The notes beneath the pieces were generated by a model. It was not told the DNA's origin. It worked only from the letters and a program-made list of their open reading frames with translations, and did no database searches. A stretch of DNA of 55,489 bases from a virus: positions 1 to 55,489 of IMG/VR virus record IMGVR_UViG_3300030106_004677; one strand, 5' to 3'. Positions 40,558-49,848 of the stretch are shown here, one piece after another. A program made the position numbers and the translations under genes. Positions within the stretch are counted from its first letter, which is position 1, and each line of letters begins with the position of its first letter.

Positions 40558-40579
40558 TCTTCCCAAACTCAAAAAGAGT

Positions 40580-41497
40580 TTACGCGCCTTGACTACCGTA
40601 AATACCACGCCAGTCCGACCACCCGAACGAGTAACGCTCGCGAGCCTTATAGCGGATGTTTCCGGTGCTAAAGTCCGGCTCCATGCTGTTCTCCATCGCT
40701 GTGCGCTGGAACATTTTCAGGCCTTCGCCTGTCTCAGTCACCGTTGTCAGCAGGAAGAAAGCATCCGGGTCAGCCAGATAGTGGTTGACCGTATAGCCGC
40801 CGGGCAATACACCCGTGTTGCGGATCGCGTTCACGTCGTTGTCGGCAGTTCCCGGTCGCAGCGTAGAGTTCATGATCCGGTCTGCAACAAAAACGAGTTG
40901 AGGGGGAACGACCAGCTTAGTCGCCTGAACAGAGATCGTAAGACCCTTGTCGTCTGTGAATGTGCTGATGTCGATCAACGCATCTTCCAAAGACGTTTCG
41001 TTCAGGTCGGCCATTGTCGTGGCGCGGTTGGCGGCAGTGCCACCACCAGCCAACGGGTGAGCCGTGTTGATGAGCGACACACCATCGCCGCCGGTGTAGC
41101 TTGAGCTGAATGCATTATTCAGAACGTCTGCACCTTTGACTTCTTTCGTGTTGCTCATCGAGCGGGCTAGGGCCTTCACGTAGCGCTTGCCCAGCGAGTC
41201 GTATAGGTTATCCTCGACGGCCTCATCGGTCAGCGCAAACGCTAACGCAATTGTTTCATGCGTGTAGCGGGCGGTGTAGGACTCAGATGCATTGTCAAAT
41301 ACAACGCCCTGTCCTTCAGTTTTAGTCGGGGCTGAACCGAAACCGGTGATCAGCACCTCCTCTTCAAACGCGCGAGAAGAATCTTCAATTGCGTAGATGT
41401 CTTCGTACTCGCGCTCATAAGAGTCGTAGCTCAAGCCAAACAGGCTGTTCAGGCCGGGCTCAAGTTCTTTCGCGAGTTGTGCTCTACTTATCGCCAT
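40580..41497 (-). CDS. Major capsid protein
   Basis: 305 residues: MAISRAQLAKELEPGLNSLF, then YTARYTHETIALAFALTDEA, LARSMSNTKEVKGADVLNNA, and GVSLINTAHPLAGGG. This is the HK97-fold capsid family of many marine podoviruses (Mu-like head type), with the E-loop/spine helix region visible. It is preceded by a likely head-decoration gene and a scaffold gene and followed by a strong terminator, as expected for the most abundant virion protein. Confidence 0.85.
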   Translation of the reverse strand: MAISRAQLAKELEPGLNSLFGLSYDSYEREYEDIYAIEDSSRAFEEEVLITGFGSAPTKTEGQGVVFDNASESYTARYTHETIALAFALTDEAVEDNLYDSLGKRYVKALARSMSNTKEVKGADVLNNAFSSSYTGGDGVSLINTAHPLAGGGTAANRATTMADLNETSLEDALIDISTFTDDKGLTISVQATKLVVPPQLVFVADRIMNSTLRPGTADNDVNAIRNTGVLPGGYTVNHYLADPDAFFLLTTVTETGEGLKMFQRTAMENSMEPDFSTGNIRYKARERYSFGWSDWRGIYGSQGA

Positions 41498-41512
41498 TTT
41501 TTAAGCCCTCCT

Positions 41513-42100
41513 TTAAGCTAAGCCAGCGCCTTTCACGCCCATAATGTGGTTCTGAATCACCACAAGTACGTTCGTGTTAGCGCTCGCTACGTCTGAGTTA
41601 TCGGGATCTTGGGAAATGTCAATCGCCTTTAACGGCAGCGTTGTTGCTGTCGCGCCAGTCGTGACATCCAGTTCCATGTTGGAACTCCCGGATGAAGTGT
41701 CGCCCGTTGTAGATTGATCGACAATGTCAAAATTGCCAAACAGGTCTGCAACAGGGAACGTGTCGTCGGCTTGAATGCTGAAAACGACATTTGGATCATC
41801 AATCACAAACGCGATGATGTCGTCGGCAACAATAGAGCCGGGGTAGTAATTTTTGTACACCTGCCCACCGGTGGTGGGGTCCGTATATTGGCAGCCGTTG
41901 AAAACGCCTACCACGGGCACAGTTGAAGAAGCCGCTGCGCGCCCAACGACGCCGGCTGTCAACTGCTTGAGCAGATCACCCTGAAAGATCGCGCCGGATG
42001 TGTTCGATGCGATGCGGTAGCGGCTCTGCCCCCCACTATACGGAGCGCCGCCCATCATGCGGGAAGGCCTCAAACCAAACGCGGCATCTTTATTTGCCAT
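41513..42100 (-). CDS. Head decoration/capsid-associated protein (195 aa)
   Basis: MANKDAAFGLRPSRMMGGAP, then NTSGAIFQGDLLKQLTAGVV and VPVVGVFNGCQYTDPTTGGQ. This motif set marks a conserved beta-sandwich protein always found just before the major capsid gene in marine phages. It probably cements or decorates the capsid. Clean ribosome site and start; 15 bases from the capsid gene. Confidence 0.75.
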   Translation of the reverse strand: MANKDAAFGLRPSRMMGGAPYSGGQSRYRIASNTSGAIFQGDLLKQLTAGVVGRAAASSTVPVVGVFNGCQYTDPTTGGQVYKNYYPGSIVADDIIAFVIDDPNVVFSIQADDTFPVADLFGNFDIVDQSTTGDTSSGSSNMELDVTTGATATTLPLKAIDISQDPDNSDVASANTNVLVVIQNHIMGVKGAGLA

Positions 42101-42119
42101 GAATAGCTTCTCCTAGAGG

Positions 42120-42575
42120 TTAATTTTTGCCAAACGAAACGCGACTGTCTCTGCTAGGTTCGTACCGAACATAACGGCTGTCGCCTCGGGATTCGTTAAA
42201 CATAGTGTTGTCTAGCGCTTCCTTCGCGTCTTGAGCTTTACCGGCGTAGTAATCGGTTCGTTGCTCAACCATCGATGTCGGGATCTTTGCCAACAGCAGA
42301 CCTTCGCAATAAACGACGCCTTCATTTCTACCGCTGTCCATCGTGGGAAGCTGCCATTCAGGCGGCAAGTCGGAGCCACGCACCAACTCAAAACCTTCTC
42401 GGAGACGACGCGAAACATTCGCGCGGTCTTCAGTTCCCATCATGGACTCTCGAATCCACCTATAAGTGAATCCCGGGGGCGGGGGCGGGGCTTCTAAGTC
42501 CCGCTGAGGACGCCAAGTCTTTTCGCGAGCATCTTTATCGTGCGCGTCGCTTTCACGGGTGGATCGGGTTGCCAT
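42120..42575 (-). CDS. Structural-region hypothetical protein (151 aa)
   Basis: From MATRSTRESDAHDKDAREKT; the in-frame extension to 42635 overlaps the scaffold gene and is dropped. It has PPPPPGFTYRWIRESMMGTE and LREGFELVRGSDLPPEWQLP, then a polar tail ending SRVSFGKN. This resembles a protein conserved between scaffold and capsid genes in marine podoviruses. It may act in assembly. No enzymatic motif. Confidence 0.65.
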   Translation of the reverse strand: MATRSTRESDAHDKDAREKTWRPQRDLEAPPPPPGFTYRWIRESMMGTEDRANVSRRLREGFELVRGSDLPPEWQLPTMDSGRNEGVVYCEGLLLAKIPTSMVEQRTDYYAGKAQDAKEALDNTMFNESRGDSRYVRYEPSRDSRVSFGKN

Positions 42576-42580
42576 ATTTT

Positions 42581-43555
42581 CTATGCCTCTCGTTGAGCAA
42601 TTTTCTGTTTTTCCAGTGCCACACGCTTGAGCCAAACTTCCTCACTCATGTTGTGTGGTTTGAGTCGCTGGAGACGTTCCAATTCGCTCTGCGAAAATTT
42701 AACACCACCGTTCCGGCTGCCTCGTGTTTGTGCCCGCCCTCTAGGGGAGGAAGCGACTCTTTGCACGCCGGGTCGCTGTCCATTTTTAGGCTGTTCATCG
42801 GCAGACGATCTGCCAACAATTTCAGGATAAGCTTTTTTCAAGCGCGAATCCAGAGCGCCATAATAATCATCAGAATCCAACTCGTAGCCTTCGCTGACCA
42901 AGCTGTCGTGGATGTGACGAGCGTAAATGGTCGCCTCCCAGTTGTCTTTGTCGTCACGATCTCCAAACCACTGATTCTGTGAGTGCCAGTCCAAGGCCTC
43001 TTCTGTCGGCTCTGGTCGAGCCTGTTCCTGTGCCTGTTGGTCATCCTGTTGATAGGCTTGGTAATTCTCTGGCGCATCTTGCTGCAAAGGCTGCGCTTGC
43101 TGCTGGACCTGCTGGGCGTATTGCGACTTGGCGGTCTTTAACCTCTCTTTTTTGATTGCAATGTCAGTTTTGAGCGAATCGGCCTTGCTCATCAGGCCAG
43201 CATCGTTAGACGATACAGCGCGCTGGTAGATGTCATTGACTTGAGACTCTTGCGCTGCAAGCTTCTGCTCTTCGCTGTCCAACACGGTTTGTTGCTGGGT
43301 CGCCGCATACTGGCGGTATTGCTGAAGCTCGGCTTCTTTTTGGTAAGCCAGTTGCTCAAGTTGCTGCGCGCGCGCCTCAGCCTCTCTGTTCTTCCGGTTT
43401 AGCTTATTGATCCGCTTGCTGACACTTTTAGTGTACCGGTCAAGCTCATCTCCATCTGAAGATTGGGCGGCCTCGGCCGGATCATCAACAATCTCAATGT
43501 TGATCTCTTCCTCTTCAGGTTGAGATTCTGCTGAAGCGTTGTTTTCAATCATCAT
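42581..43555 (-). CDS. Scaffolding protein
   Basis: 324 residues, acidic N-terminus (ESQPEEEEINIEIVDDPAEA), then a long Gln/Glu/Lys coiled coil, a Trp-rich region (DWHSQNQWFGDRDDKDNWEA) and a basic helical C-terminus (GVKFSQSELERLQRLKPHN) of the kind that contacts the coat. Composition, size and place directly before the capsid module are those of a P22-type internal scaffold. No protease motif in it. Confidence 0.75.
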   Translation of the reverse strand: MMIENNASAESQPEEEEINIEIVDDPAEAAQSSDGDELDRYTKSVSKRINKLNRKNREAEARAQQLEQLAYQKEAELQQYRQYAATQQQTVLDSEEQKLAAQESQVNDIYQRAVSSNDAGLMSKADSLKTDIAIKKERLKTAKSQYAQQVQQQAQPLQQDAPENYQAYQQDDQQAQEQARPEPTEEALDWHSQNQWFGDRDDKDNWEATIYARHIHDSLVSEGYELDSDDYYGALDSRLKKAYPEIVGRSSADEQPKNGQRPGVQRVASSPRGRAQTRGSRNGGVKFSQSELERLQRLKPHNMSEEVWLKRVALEKQKIAQREA

Positions 43556-43968
43556 AGGTAGCTCAGGATGTCGTCAGGGTTAAGGATGGTGCCGATGACC
43601 TCGTCGTCGTTAATAATTCTGACTTCGCCGCCGTCTTCCAGCTTAAATCTGGCACCAGCGTAGCGACCGATGAGAACCCACTGCTTCTCTTGACACCACG
43701 CCTCGCCAAACTTTGCTTTGTCGCCGTAGCAGAGCGGTCCCATCTTGACCACGTAAGCCACTACGGTAGCGAGGGCTTCTCGGTCAACGGTTTCCTTTGT
43801 CAGCGCGATACCGCCCTTGCTCAAGCCTTTGCCCGCATAGGGCAAGACAAGCATCCGCCAACCGGACGGGTCCGGCATTCTCTCAATCGCTGATTTTTCG
43901 AGCAGCGTCGGGTCTAGCACCCGTTCATCTGGGGCAACGTAAGCGCCTTCGGCGCCAGCCTGAGTCAT
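43552..43968 (-). CDS. GroES-like co-chaperonin domain protein
   Basis: 138 residues. From residue 40 on: LVLPYAGKGLSKGGIALTKE (mobile loop region GGIALTKE), then ALATVVAYVVKMGPLCYGDK, WVLIGRYAGARFKLEDGGEV and RIINDDEVIGTI, the beta-barrel of the Cpn10 fold. As with T4 gp31, it may replace or aid host GroES in folding the capsid protein. It overlaps neighbours by ATGA on both sides. It sits between basic virion genes and the scaffold gene. Confidence 0.75.
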   Translation of the reverse strand: MTQAGAEGAYVAPDERVLDPTLLEKSAIERMPDPSGWRMLVLPYAGKGLSKGGIALTKETVDREALATVVAYVVKMGPLCYGDKAKFGEAWCQEKQWVLIGRYAGARFKLEDGGEVRIINDDEVIGTILNPDDILSYL

Positions 43969-44156
43969 GCGTCTGAATCCTTGAAATGCTGCGATATTTC
44001 GCTTTCGATCAAGTTTAGCGCAACCAGCTCGCCCTGCAAACTTTTGTAGTGCTCTATATCTTTTAGCAGTCCGTCCATGAGAGTGCCGCGAATTAGTTCC
44101 CGGCGATCCTCAATGACTTTTTTGATCTTCCCCGCCAGATCAATGTCGTCCATCAA
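43965..44156 (-). CDS. Small helical protein (63 aa)
   Basis: MMDDIDLAGKIKKVIEDRRE then a long amphipathic helix (LLKDIEHYKSLQGELVALN) with ESEISQHFKDSDA at the end. Overlaps by four bases at both ends. Found next to basic proteins and portal in marine phages. Possibly a coiled-coil assembly factor. Not recognised. Confidence 0.6.
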   Translation of the reverse strand: MMDDIDLAGKIKKVIEDRRELIRGTLMDGLLKDIEHYKSLQGELVALNLIESEISQHFKDSDA

Positions 44157-44377
44157 GCGCGCTCGTAAAAGTCGAGGCCCTTAGTCGCGGCACCGGTGCC
44201 TTTGGTGCGAACTTTTTTCATTTTTACTTTTAGCTGGCCGACCGAGCCGCCATTCTTCATGCCCTTAGCTGTTTTCATGGCAATAGCAACGGCCTGTTTT
44301 TGCGGCTTCCCTTCTTTTTTAAGAGTCTTAATGTTCTTGCTGATCGCTTTCTGGCTTTTTCCTTTCTTGAGCGGCAT
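44153..44377 (-). CDS. Small basic protein (74 aa, DUF6496-like)
   Basis: MPLKKGKSQKAISKNIKTLK followed by EGKPQKQAVAIAMKTAKGMK, a widespread short phage signature similar to DUF6496. Highly basic, ending TKGTGAATKGLDFYERA. Probably a packaged DNA-binding or morphogenesis protein. ATGA overlap with the following gene. Confidence 0.7.
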   Translation of the reverse strand: MPLKKGKSQKAISKNIKTLKKEGKPQKQAVAIAMKTAKGMKNGGSVGQLKVKMKKVRTKGTGAATKGLDFYERA

Positions 44378-44682
44378 TACTTTCTCCTAAAGGGTGATTT
44401 TTTTGACGCCGGCTTTTTTGCTTGCGCTTTGGCTTTGGGCGCAGCTTTGGCCTTGGGCTCAGCTTTAGCCTTGGGCGCAGCTTTGGCCTTGGGTTCAGGA
44501 GTTGCCGGGGCGTCTCCAGACTCAATCCTTTTAAGCTTTTCCGCAATCCTTGCGTCAGAAGCGGCTTTTTGAGCAACGGCTTTTTCCATCGCCATCTGCA
44601 TTGCAGAAGCCTCAGCTTGTCGCTCAAGCTGTTTTATTTTCTTCAGCTCTTTTTGCCGTTCTAAAATATAGCTGGTTGTCAC
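44377..44682 (-). CDS. Lys/Ala-repeat protein (101 aa)
   Basis: First half a helical coil (LERQKELKKIKQLERQAEAS), second half KAKAAPKAKAEPKAKAAPKA repeats resembling the tail of histone H1-like proteins. Likely binds DNA non-specifically. Coupled to the previous and next genes, directly after the portal gene. Role unknown. Confidence 0.6.
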   Translation of the reverse strand: MTTSYILERQKELKKIKQLERQAEASAMQMAMEKAVAQKAASDARIAEKLKRIESGDAPATPEPKAKAAPKAKAEPKAKAAPKAKAQAKKPASKKSPFRRK

Positions 44683-44683
44683 A

Positions 44684-47182
44684 TTAACCTCCGAATTTTT
44701 GATTCAGCTCAAGCAGTTTCAGGTCAGCCTGTTGCTTTAGCCGGTCAAACGCCAAGTCCATCTTATCGTCACTAATTTCTTTAGACATGGCGATACGTTG
44801 TTTTTGAATTTCGTTTTCAAGCAGCTTTTCTTCTGCCCGGGCAGCTTCTTTGGCCTCAAAGTTTTCCTGATCAACTTTTAGCTCTTGCGCGCGTAAATCA
44901 AGCTCTTGCTGCCTAATTTGAACCAGAGGGTCTTCCTCGTCGCCTTGGCCAATAGACAGTAAAAAGTCCTGAACCAATTGCGCCAGAATAGGCGCGGAAA
45001 ACTGTTCCTGCTGAGTCATGATCTGAGACAGCATCATCTGGGCCTGCTGCGGCGGCATCTGTCCAGAATTCGCCGCCTGCTCAATCTGTTGTTGTTGCTG
45101 AACAAGCTCAGGCGGCAACTGGTTTTGGGCCATTTGAGCCGCCATAAATTGCAGGTGCTGCATGCAATGACTAATAATGCTGGCCTGAACAGCAGGATTT
45201 TCTTTGACAACCGTCGTCAGGAAAAGATTGCGGTGAGCATCAACGTGAGCTTGATGATTTTGAGGCGCAAAAGCCTGAGCGGGGGCACCCATCATCAAGC
45301 CGCTGTTCTCCAACCCGGCATCTACAGGCATCGGTGGTTGGGGCTGGGGAGGCGGCTGCAAAAGACTTTCCACATTATCTACGCCTAGCGCCGCATACAT
45401 CCGCCGATAGGCTTCGTACATGCCCATAGGGCCGTGAATTTCTGGGTTTGACTGCACCATCTGGAGCAGTTCCTGCGCCATCGTTATGCGTTGCGATTGG
45501 CTAAAGATGTTGGGGTCGCTAACTGGAATGATGTCTACGCGACCATCAAAGTCCTGACCTTTTACCTCTTGCGGACCCGTTCCGGTCTGATAGGGATAGA
45601 CCGGGGGCAGATAATCGGCAAAAACCGTCGCCAGCAACTGAAACTCAATGCGCTGGCTGTAGTACAAACGCTTGTGAATCGCTGACATTACTTTGGTGCC
45701 GCGCTCAAGCAACGCTACCGTAGTACCCACCGGCATGGCCTGATTCATGTCGCCGACATTCATGTCTGCAATCGAGGCAAACCGCTTACCAGATTCGACC
45801 AGAAGCCCCAGCAGCGACATCAAAACATTACTAGGCTCTTTGATCGGAAGCGGGATCAGGTTTTCCCGCAGCGAAGCTCCGGTCGTATCAATGTCCCTAA
45901 ACTCGCCGGGCTGAAGCGGATCATCTTCATCCCTAATCCGCATGCCGCGAGCCTTAAAGCCGGCAGGCAAGTTCGCCAGCGTTCCCGCATCGATTAACTG
46001 TCGAAGAATGCTGGTGCTGGCTTTGGCCAAGCCGCCAATCATGTGGCTCAAACCAAGGCCATAAAACCCAAGCCCCGGCAGAAACTTGTACTGCACAAAA
46101 TAGTTTATCTTTTGCCGCAGCGGGTCTTGTTCTTTGTAATTTCTCCGCACAGACAAAACTTTCTGAGACTGATCATCGATCGTGACAATGTACGGAAGCT
46201 TCAGTCCGGAAGGCTCTCCATCTGGGCCAATGTCCTCAAACCCGGGCAGGTCCAAGATCGTGTGAACCTCATACACGGTCCTGTCCCGGTCCTCAGAGTA
46301 CCCCGGTGACTGACCTTCAATTTTGTCAATCTCCTCGTCAATTTCGTCCCTGCTGAAATTAACGCCTCCGCCGGCCAGCTCAATGTCGGCGTAAAATCCT
46401 GCGAGTTGCTGCTTGCGAATCTCGTTTTTCGACATCCGCAGCACATGCGTAACTCGCTCCGCACTAAATAAATCAGTCGCCTCGTAGGGGACCACGAGGT
46501 CTTGGGGCTCGATAAACTTGCTCATCGCACGGCCTACGGCCGTGTCGAAATAAACTTTTTTGAACGCTGAGCCGGCAAGCGGCAAATAAAACAAGAGCAT
46601 GTCCAGTTCTGGATCGTACTCCTGCATCACGTTCAGGATGTAGAAGTTCATGAATTCCTGAACGCGGTCTGCCTGACTCTCGACCTCCGGGCTTCTGGCG
46701 CCCACTATTTCAGTCTTAACCGGGCCTTTTGCGGGAAGCAGTTCCTTGTACGCTTGCGCCTGAAACTGCGTGACCGCCTCCGCAAGAATCGGGTGAATGA
46801 CGCCAGAAGAACCCTGAAACGGATTACTTCGCGTCTCATCAAAATGCATCCCAAGATATTTCAGCCCGTCAACATAAGTCTCTTCCCACTCAGATCGAGA
46901 CTCTTTGTCAGCATGGATTGACGCCAACACGTCATTTGCCATCCTCGACAGCTCTATCGGGTCAAGCTCTTCAACCAGATTGGCGTCAAATGCCGTTTGG
47001 ACTTGCTCCGGCGGCGCGTCAATTTCGTCATCAAGCAGGATTTGGTCGTCCGCGATCAAAATCTCTGCCGCCTCGCGAATTTGATCCTGACGAGATGGCT
47101 CGGGAAAAACCTCAATCTCGTTGCCCATAGGCAGAATGTCTGGGTCGTTTTCAGTGCCCAAACCGGCTTTTTCGATAGCCAT
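44684..47182 (-). CDS. Portal protein (P22-like)
   Basis: 832 residues. Opening with an acidic leader, then EWEETYVDGLKYLGMHFDET, NPFQGSSGVIHPILAEAVTQ and FQAQAYKELLPAKGPVKTE, the signature of the large P22-type portal. The clip/stem region follows, and a C-terminal Gln-rich part with PPELVQQQQQIEQAANSGQ and a coiled tail, like the P22 barrel. It forms the dodecameric DNA gate. Located directly after the large terminase, as usual. Confidence 0.85.
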   Translation of the reverse strand: MAIEKAGLGTENDPDILPMGNEIEVFPEPSRQDQIREAAEILIADDQILLDDEIDAPPEQVQTAFDANLVEELDPIELSRMANDVLASIHADKESRSEWEETYVDGLKYLGMHFDETRSNPFQGSSGVIHPILAEAVTQFQAQAYKELLPAKGPVKTEIVGARSPEVESQADRVQEFMNFYILNVMQEYDPELDMLLFYLPLAGSAFKKVYFDTAVGRAMSKFIEPQDLVVPYEATDLFSAERVTHVLRMSKNEIRKQQLAGFYADIELAGGGVNFSRDEIDEEIDKIEGQSPGYSEDRDRTVYEVHTILDLPGFEDIGPDGEPSGLKLPYIVTIDDQSQKVLSVRRNYKEQDPLRQKINYFVQYKFLPGLGFYGLGLSHMIGGLAKASTSILRQLIDAGTLANLPAGFKARGMRIRDEDDPLQPGEFRDIDTTGASLRENLIPLPIKEPSNVLMSLLGLLVESGKRFASIADMNVGDMNQAMPVGTTVALLERGTKVMSAIHKRLYYSQRIEFQLLATVFADYLPPVYPYQTGTGPQEVKGQDFDGRVDIIPVSDPNIFSQSQRITMAQELLQMVQSNPEIHGPMGMYEAYRRMYAALGVDNVESLLQPPPQPQPPMPVDAGLENSGLMMGAPAQAFAPQNHQAHVDAHRNLFLTTVVKENPAVQASIISHCMQHLQFMAAQMAQNQLPPELVQQQQQIEQAANSGQMPPQQAQMMLSQIMTQQEQFSAPILAQLVQDFLLSIGQGDEEDPLVQIRQQELDLRAQELKVDQENFEAKEAARAEEKLLENEIQKQRIAMSKEISDDKMDLAFDRLKQQADLKLLELNQKFGG

Positions 47183-48672
47183 CAGTAATATACCGTCCTA
47201 TTCTTTCGCAGAGGCTTCAATTCGTCATCGTCATTGTAGTCATTTTCCAAGGCCAAAAAACCTCCCTGACGGAAACGCATTAACGCCATCGTCGCAGAGT
47301 CGCAATAGTCGTCATGGTCACCAAACGGGAACGCAGCCATTTCCTCGATGACCTCTTCTGAGAATTGCATCTCCGGCGCCCAGACCATGCCCGACTCAAA
47401 TATGGGCGCGACGCTGTTCATTCGGGCAATTTTGTCTTGTCCCCGGCTTGGAGTGTAAGACGTAACCGGGATTCCCATCCGCCTAAGCTCTTGCGTCAGC
47501 GGAGTACCAGAAGCCTTCGCCTCCACCAATATGCAGTCTGGCTCCCAGTGACGATACTCCTCAAGGGCAAGTTTTTTTAGCTCAGGAAAATCTAACCGCA
47601 CGCGCTTTGCGTCAAGCAAGATAATCTGCTCGGCCCCGTCCGTCTCAGGTTGGAAGACGGCCCATGTGGTAATGGCGCTGTAGTCGGCAGTTTCTTTTTT
47701 TGAAAAAGCCGTGTCCAAACTCTGAATGACGTAAGAAAATGCTGGGACATCTTCTTTTTCCCATCGATTCCACCATTCCCGCTTAACGATCGAGCCTTCT
47801 TCAGCGGTCGGGTCTTGCATCCACTGGCTGTTCCACTTTGAGACAGGCAGGGAAGCTTTAACGCTTAACAGTTCATCTTTTTTCCAAAACTCCGGCCACA
47901 GAGGCTCTTCGCTCTCTGGCATGATCGCCGGAAACTCGACAACATCCCATTGATCGGCGTAATCATCACCCTGTTTTTTCAACACCTGACCCACAAGGTC
48001 TTTTGTTGACCACCGAGTCATAACAATAACGATGATTCCGCCCGGCTGGAGACGTTGACGAGGACCGGACGTGTACCATTCGTAGATCGCATCCATCGAG
48101 GTCGGGCTTAGCGCATCCTGCTCACTCACCGGATCGTCAATAATTAAAAGATCAGCACCCCGGCCGGTGATAGCACCACCAACCCCCGCGTAGAATGATT
48201 CGCCGCCCTGATTCGTTGTCCAGCGACCTGCGCTTTTGTTGTCGGCCTGCAAGCTTAGGGAGGGGAAGACTTCTTTGTACTCGTCGCTGTCAATAATGTT
48301 TCTGACTCGCCGGCCAAATCTCACAGCAAGCTCTGCGGTGTGAGTCGTCTGGATAATTTTTAAATTGCCCCGCAAGCCCATCATCCATGCAGGGAAAAAC
48401 GTCGAAGCAAACTCAGATTTGGTGTGACGGGGCGGCAGGCAAACAATAAGCCGTTTAAGCTTGCCCTCGGCAATCCTGTTGAACTTTTCGCCAATTATTC
48501 GGTGATGCCTGCCCTCAACAAAGTCAGGCCACTGCGACTTAACGAAGCGAATAAAATCGCCCTGACAGTCGTCTTGTTTTTCGAGCTGCTTGTATCGATT
48601 AAGAAGCGCAATGGCTTCTTGCTGATCCTGATTGCTCAGAATGTCAAAGTCTTTTAGCGAAAGCTCAGACAT
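47182..48672 (-). CDS. terL: Terminase large subunit
   Basis: 496 residues. ATPase: Walker A-like CLPPRHTKSEFAS (78-90), Walker B DLLIIDDPVSE (174-), and motif C region IVIVMTRWSTKDLVG. Nuclease: QSLDTAFSKKETADYS, DCILVEAKASGTPLTQ, and FPFGDHDDYCDSATMAL carry the three RNase-H-fold acidic residues. It powers DNA packaging into the head and cuts genome ends. The small subunit is unexpectedly far away (12.0 kb). Overlaps the endolysin gene by eight bases. Confidence 0.9.
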   Translation of the reverse strand: MSELSLKDFDILSNQDQQEAIALLNRYKQLEKQDDCQGDFIRFVKSQWPDFVEGRHHRIIGEKFNRIAEGKLKRLIVCLPPRHTKSEFASTFFPAWMMGLRGNLKIIQTTHTAELAVRFGRRVRNIIDSDEYKEVFPSLSLQADNKSAGRWTTNQGGESFYAGVGGAITGRGADLLIIDDPVSEQDALSPTSMDAIYEWYTSGPRQRLQPGGIIVIVMTRWSTKDLVGQVLKKQGDDYADQWDVVEFPAIMPESEEPLWPEFWKKDELLSVKASLPVSKWNSQWMQDPTAEEGSIVKREWWNRWEKEDVPAFSYVIQSLDTAFSKKETADYSAITTWAVFQPETDGAEQIILLDAKRVRLDFPELKKLALEEYRHWEPDCILVEAKASGTPLTQELRRMGIPVTSYTPSRGQDKIARMNSVAPIFESGMVWAPEMQFSEEVIEEMAAFPFGDHDDYCDSATMALMRFRQGGFLALENDYNDDDELKPLRKNRTVYY

Positions 48673-49108
48673 TCTCCCACTGCTCTCCGGCGAACAGCAG
48701 CGCCTCCGCTTCTCGACGCCTGATTAGGCCGTCCAAGACCTGACCCCCCGCGCGATTCCATCGTTTTATTTCCGATGGAACGTCGTTGTACTCTCCGGCA
48801 TTAAGCTTCTTGAGTAGCGTGCTTGTTCTCAAATTAGTGGGGCCAAGATTGAATGTCCACGCGACAAGCGCGTCAAACTGATTCTGATCAAGCTCGACAT
48901 CAACTAACGCATTGACGTATGTCTCAAACTCTTTGAGATCATTGACCAAGATGATCTCTGCCTCTTCTTCGGAGCAGCTATCGCCTTCCGCAACGCCTTG
49001 AGTGTGGCCGTACCCCAGCGTCCAGACATTGGCTGAGCATTGGTACGAATCTAATTCCAGCCCCTCAAATTTTTTAATCAGGGCAATACCTTCTGCGCTA
49101 GTTTTCAT
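48665..49108 (-). CDS. Endolysin, GH24 lysozyme family
   Basis: 147 residues. The catalytic triad of phage-type lysozymes appears with canonical spacing: Glu15 (KKFEGLELDSY), Cys24 in the usual Asp/Cys place (QCSANVWT) and Thr30, followed by LGYGHT. FDALVAWTFNLGPTNLRTST is the family's second lobe. It hydrolyses peptidoglycan. There is no signal peptide or anchor, so it needs a holin. It lies in a lysis cassette with Rz, Rz1 and holin-like genes. Confidence 0.9.
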   Translation of the reverse strand: MKTSAEGIALIKKFEGLELDSYQCSANVWTLGYGHTQGVAEGDSCSEEEAEIILVNDLKEFETYVNALVDVELDQNQFDALVAWTFNLGPTNLRTSTLLKKLNAGEYNDVPSEIKRWNRAGGQVLDGLIRRREAEALLFAGEQWENV

Positions 49109-49484
49109 CTTGCTCCTCCAAATGCAGATTTTTGTAATATTCTACAATCGAAAGTATTTGCCGCAAGTATCTTTTTGTGTCCGCCATGTTGGATGACAAG
49201 TTTTCGTAACCCTTTGTTGGCAGCCCGTACCACACATTTACCGGCGCTTCGCCGGCCTTGAGGTCGGCTATGTACTGCTCCATTAACGCCGGCGTAAGAA
49301 TCTTCCATTCGACAGGGAGAAACGTGATCTGCTCGGGCAACGGCGGATGATAAACGGGCGCGGGTTTTTCAATAGTAATTACTTCGACCGGTTTAACCTG
49401 CGGGACGGGGTCAGGTCTATCGAGGATGGAGCAAGCCGGCAGCGTCAGGCTAACGATTAGGATCAGTGATCTGGGCAAGCTCAT
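49098..49484 (-). CDS. Rz1: Rz1-like outer-membrane spanin lipoprotein
   Basis: 128 residues from MSLPRSLILIVSLTLPACSI; LTLPAC is a lipobox, so Cys18 becomes the lipidated N-terminus. The mature part is Pro-rich at the start (PVPQVKPVEVITIEKPAPVY), as o-spanins often are. It overlaps the Rz 3' end by 35 bases in another frame, a common arrangement. An upstream ATG at 49523 adds 13 basic residues and is less likely. It fuses the outer membrane with Rz at lysis. Confidence 0.8.
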   Translation of the reverse strand: MSLPRSLILIVSLTLPACSILDRPDPVPQVKPVEVITIEKPAPVYHPPLPEQITFLPVEWKILTPALMEQYIADLKAGEAPVNVWYGLPTKGYENLSSNMADTKRYLRQILSIVEYYKNLHLEEQDEN

Positions 49485-49848
49485 TGCCAACCTCTTTAGT
49501 TGCTTTGTTGACAATCTTTTCAATCAGGCCCGGCTTTCTGAGCGAAAGGTTGTTGAGGTCGTGGCGGGCAAACTTCTGGCGCAACGAAGACACTTCTTCG
49601 GCAGCTTCCCGGTTTTTTTCCTGCAAGCCTTGAATCTGCTCCTGTTGCTGTTTTTGCGCCTCTATTGCTTGAGCAATCCGATTGTTCTGATCGCGAATTG
49701 TGTTTTCCAGAACCTGTTGATTGTTGATGGAAGTCTGAAGCTCTGCCTGCAAAGCATCTTTCTCGGCTTCAGTGCGGTCGTAATAGACCTTAAAAGACAC
49801 CCCGCACATAACCAAAGCGGCGCCAAGAACCCCCGCAATCTGCCACAT
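49450..49848 (-). CDS. Rz: Rz-like inner-membrane spanin
   Basis: 132 residues: one N-terminal transmembrane helix (WQIAGVLGAALVMCGVSFKV) and a periplasmic coiled coil (DALQAELQTSINNQQVLENT onward, Gln-rich), ending with a NLSLRKPGLIEKIVNKATKE segment. This is the i-spanin architecture. It pairs with the lipoprotein encoded in the overlapping frame and completes Gram-negative lysis. Confidence 0.8.
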   Translation of the reverse strand: MWQIAGVLGAALVMCGVSFKVYYDRTEAEKDALQAELQTSINNQQVLENTIRDQNNRIAQAIEAQKQQQEQIQGLQEKNREAAEEVSSLRQKFARHDLNNLSLRKPGLIEKIVNKATKEVGNELAQITDPNR

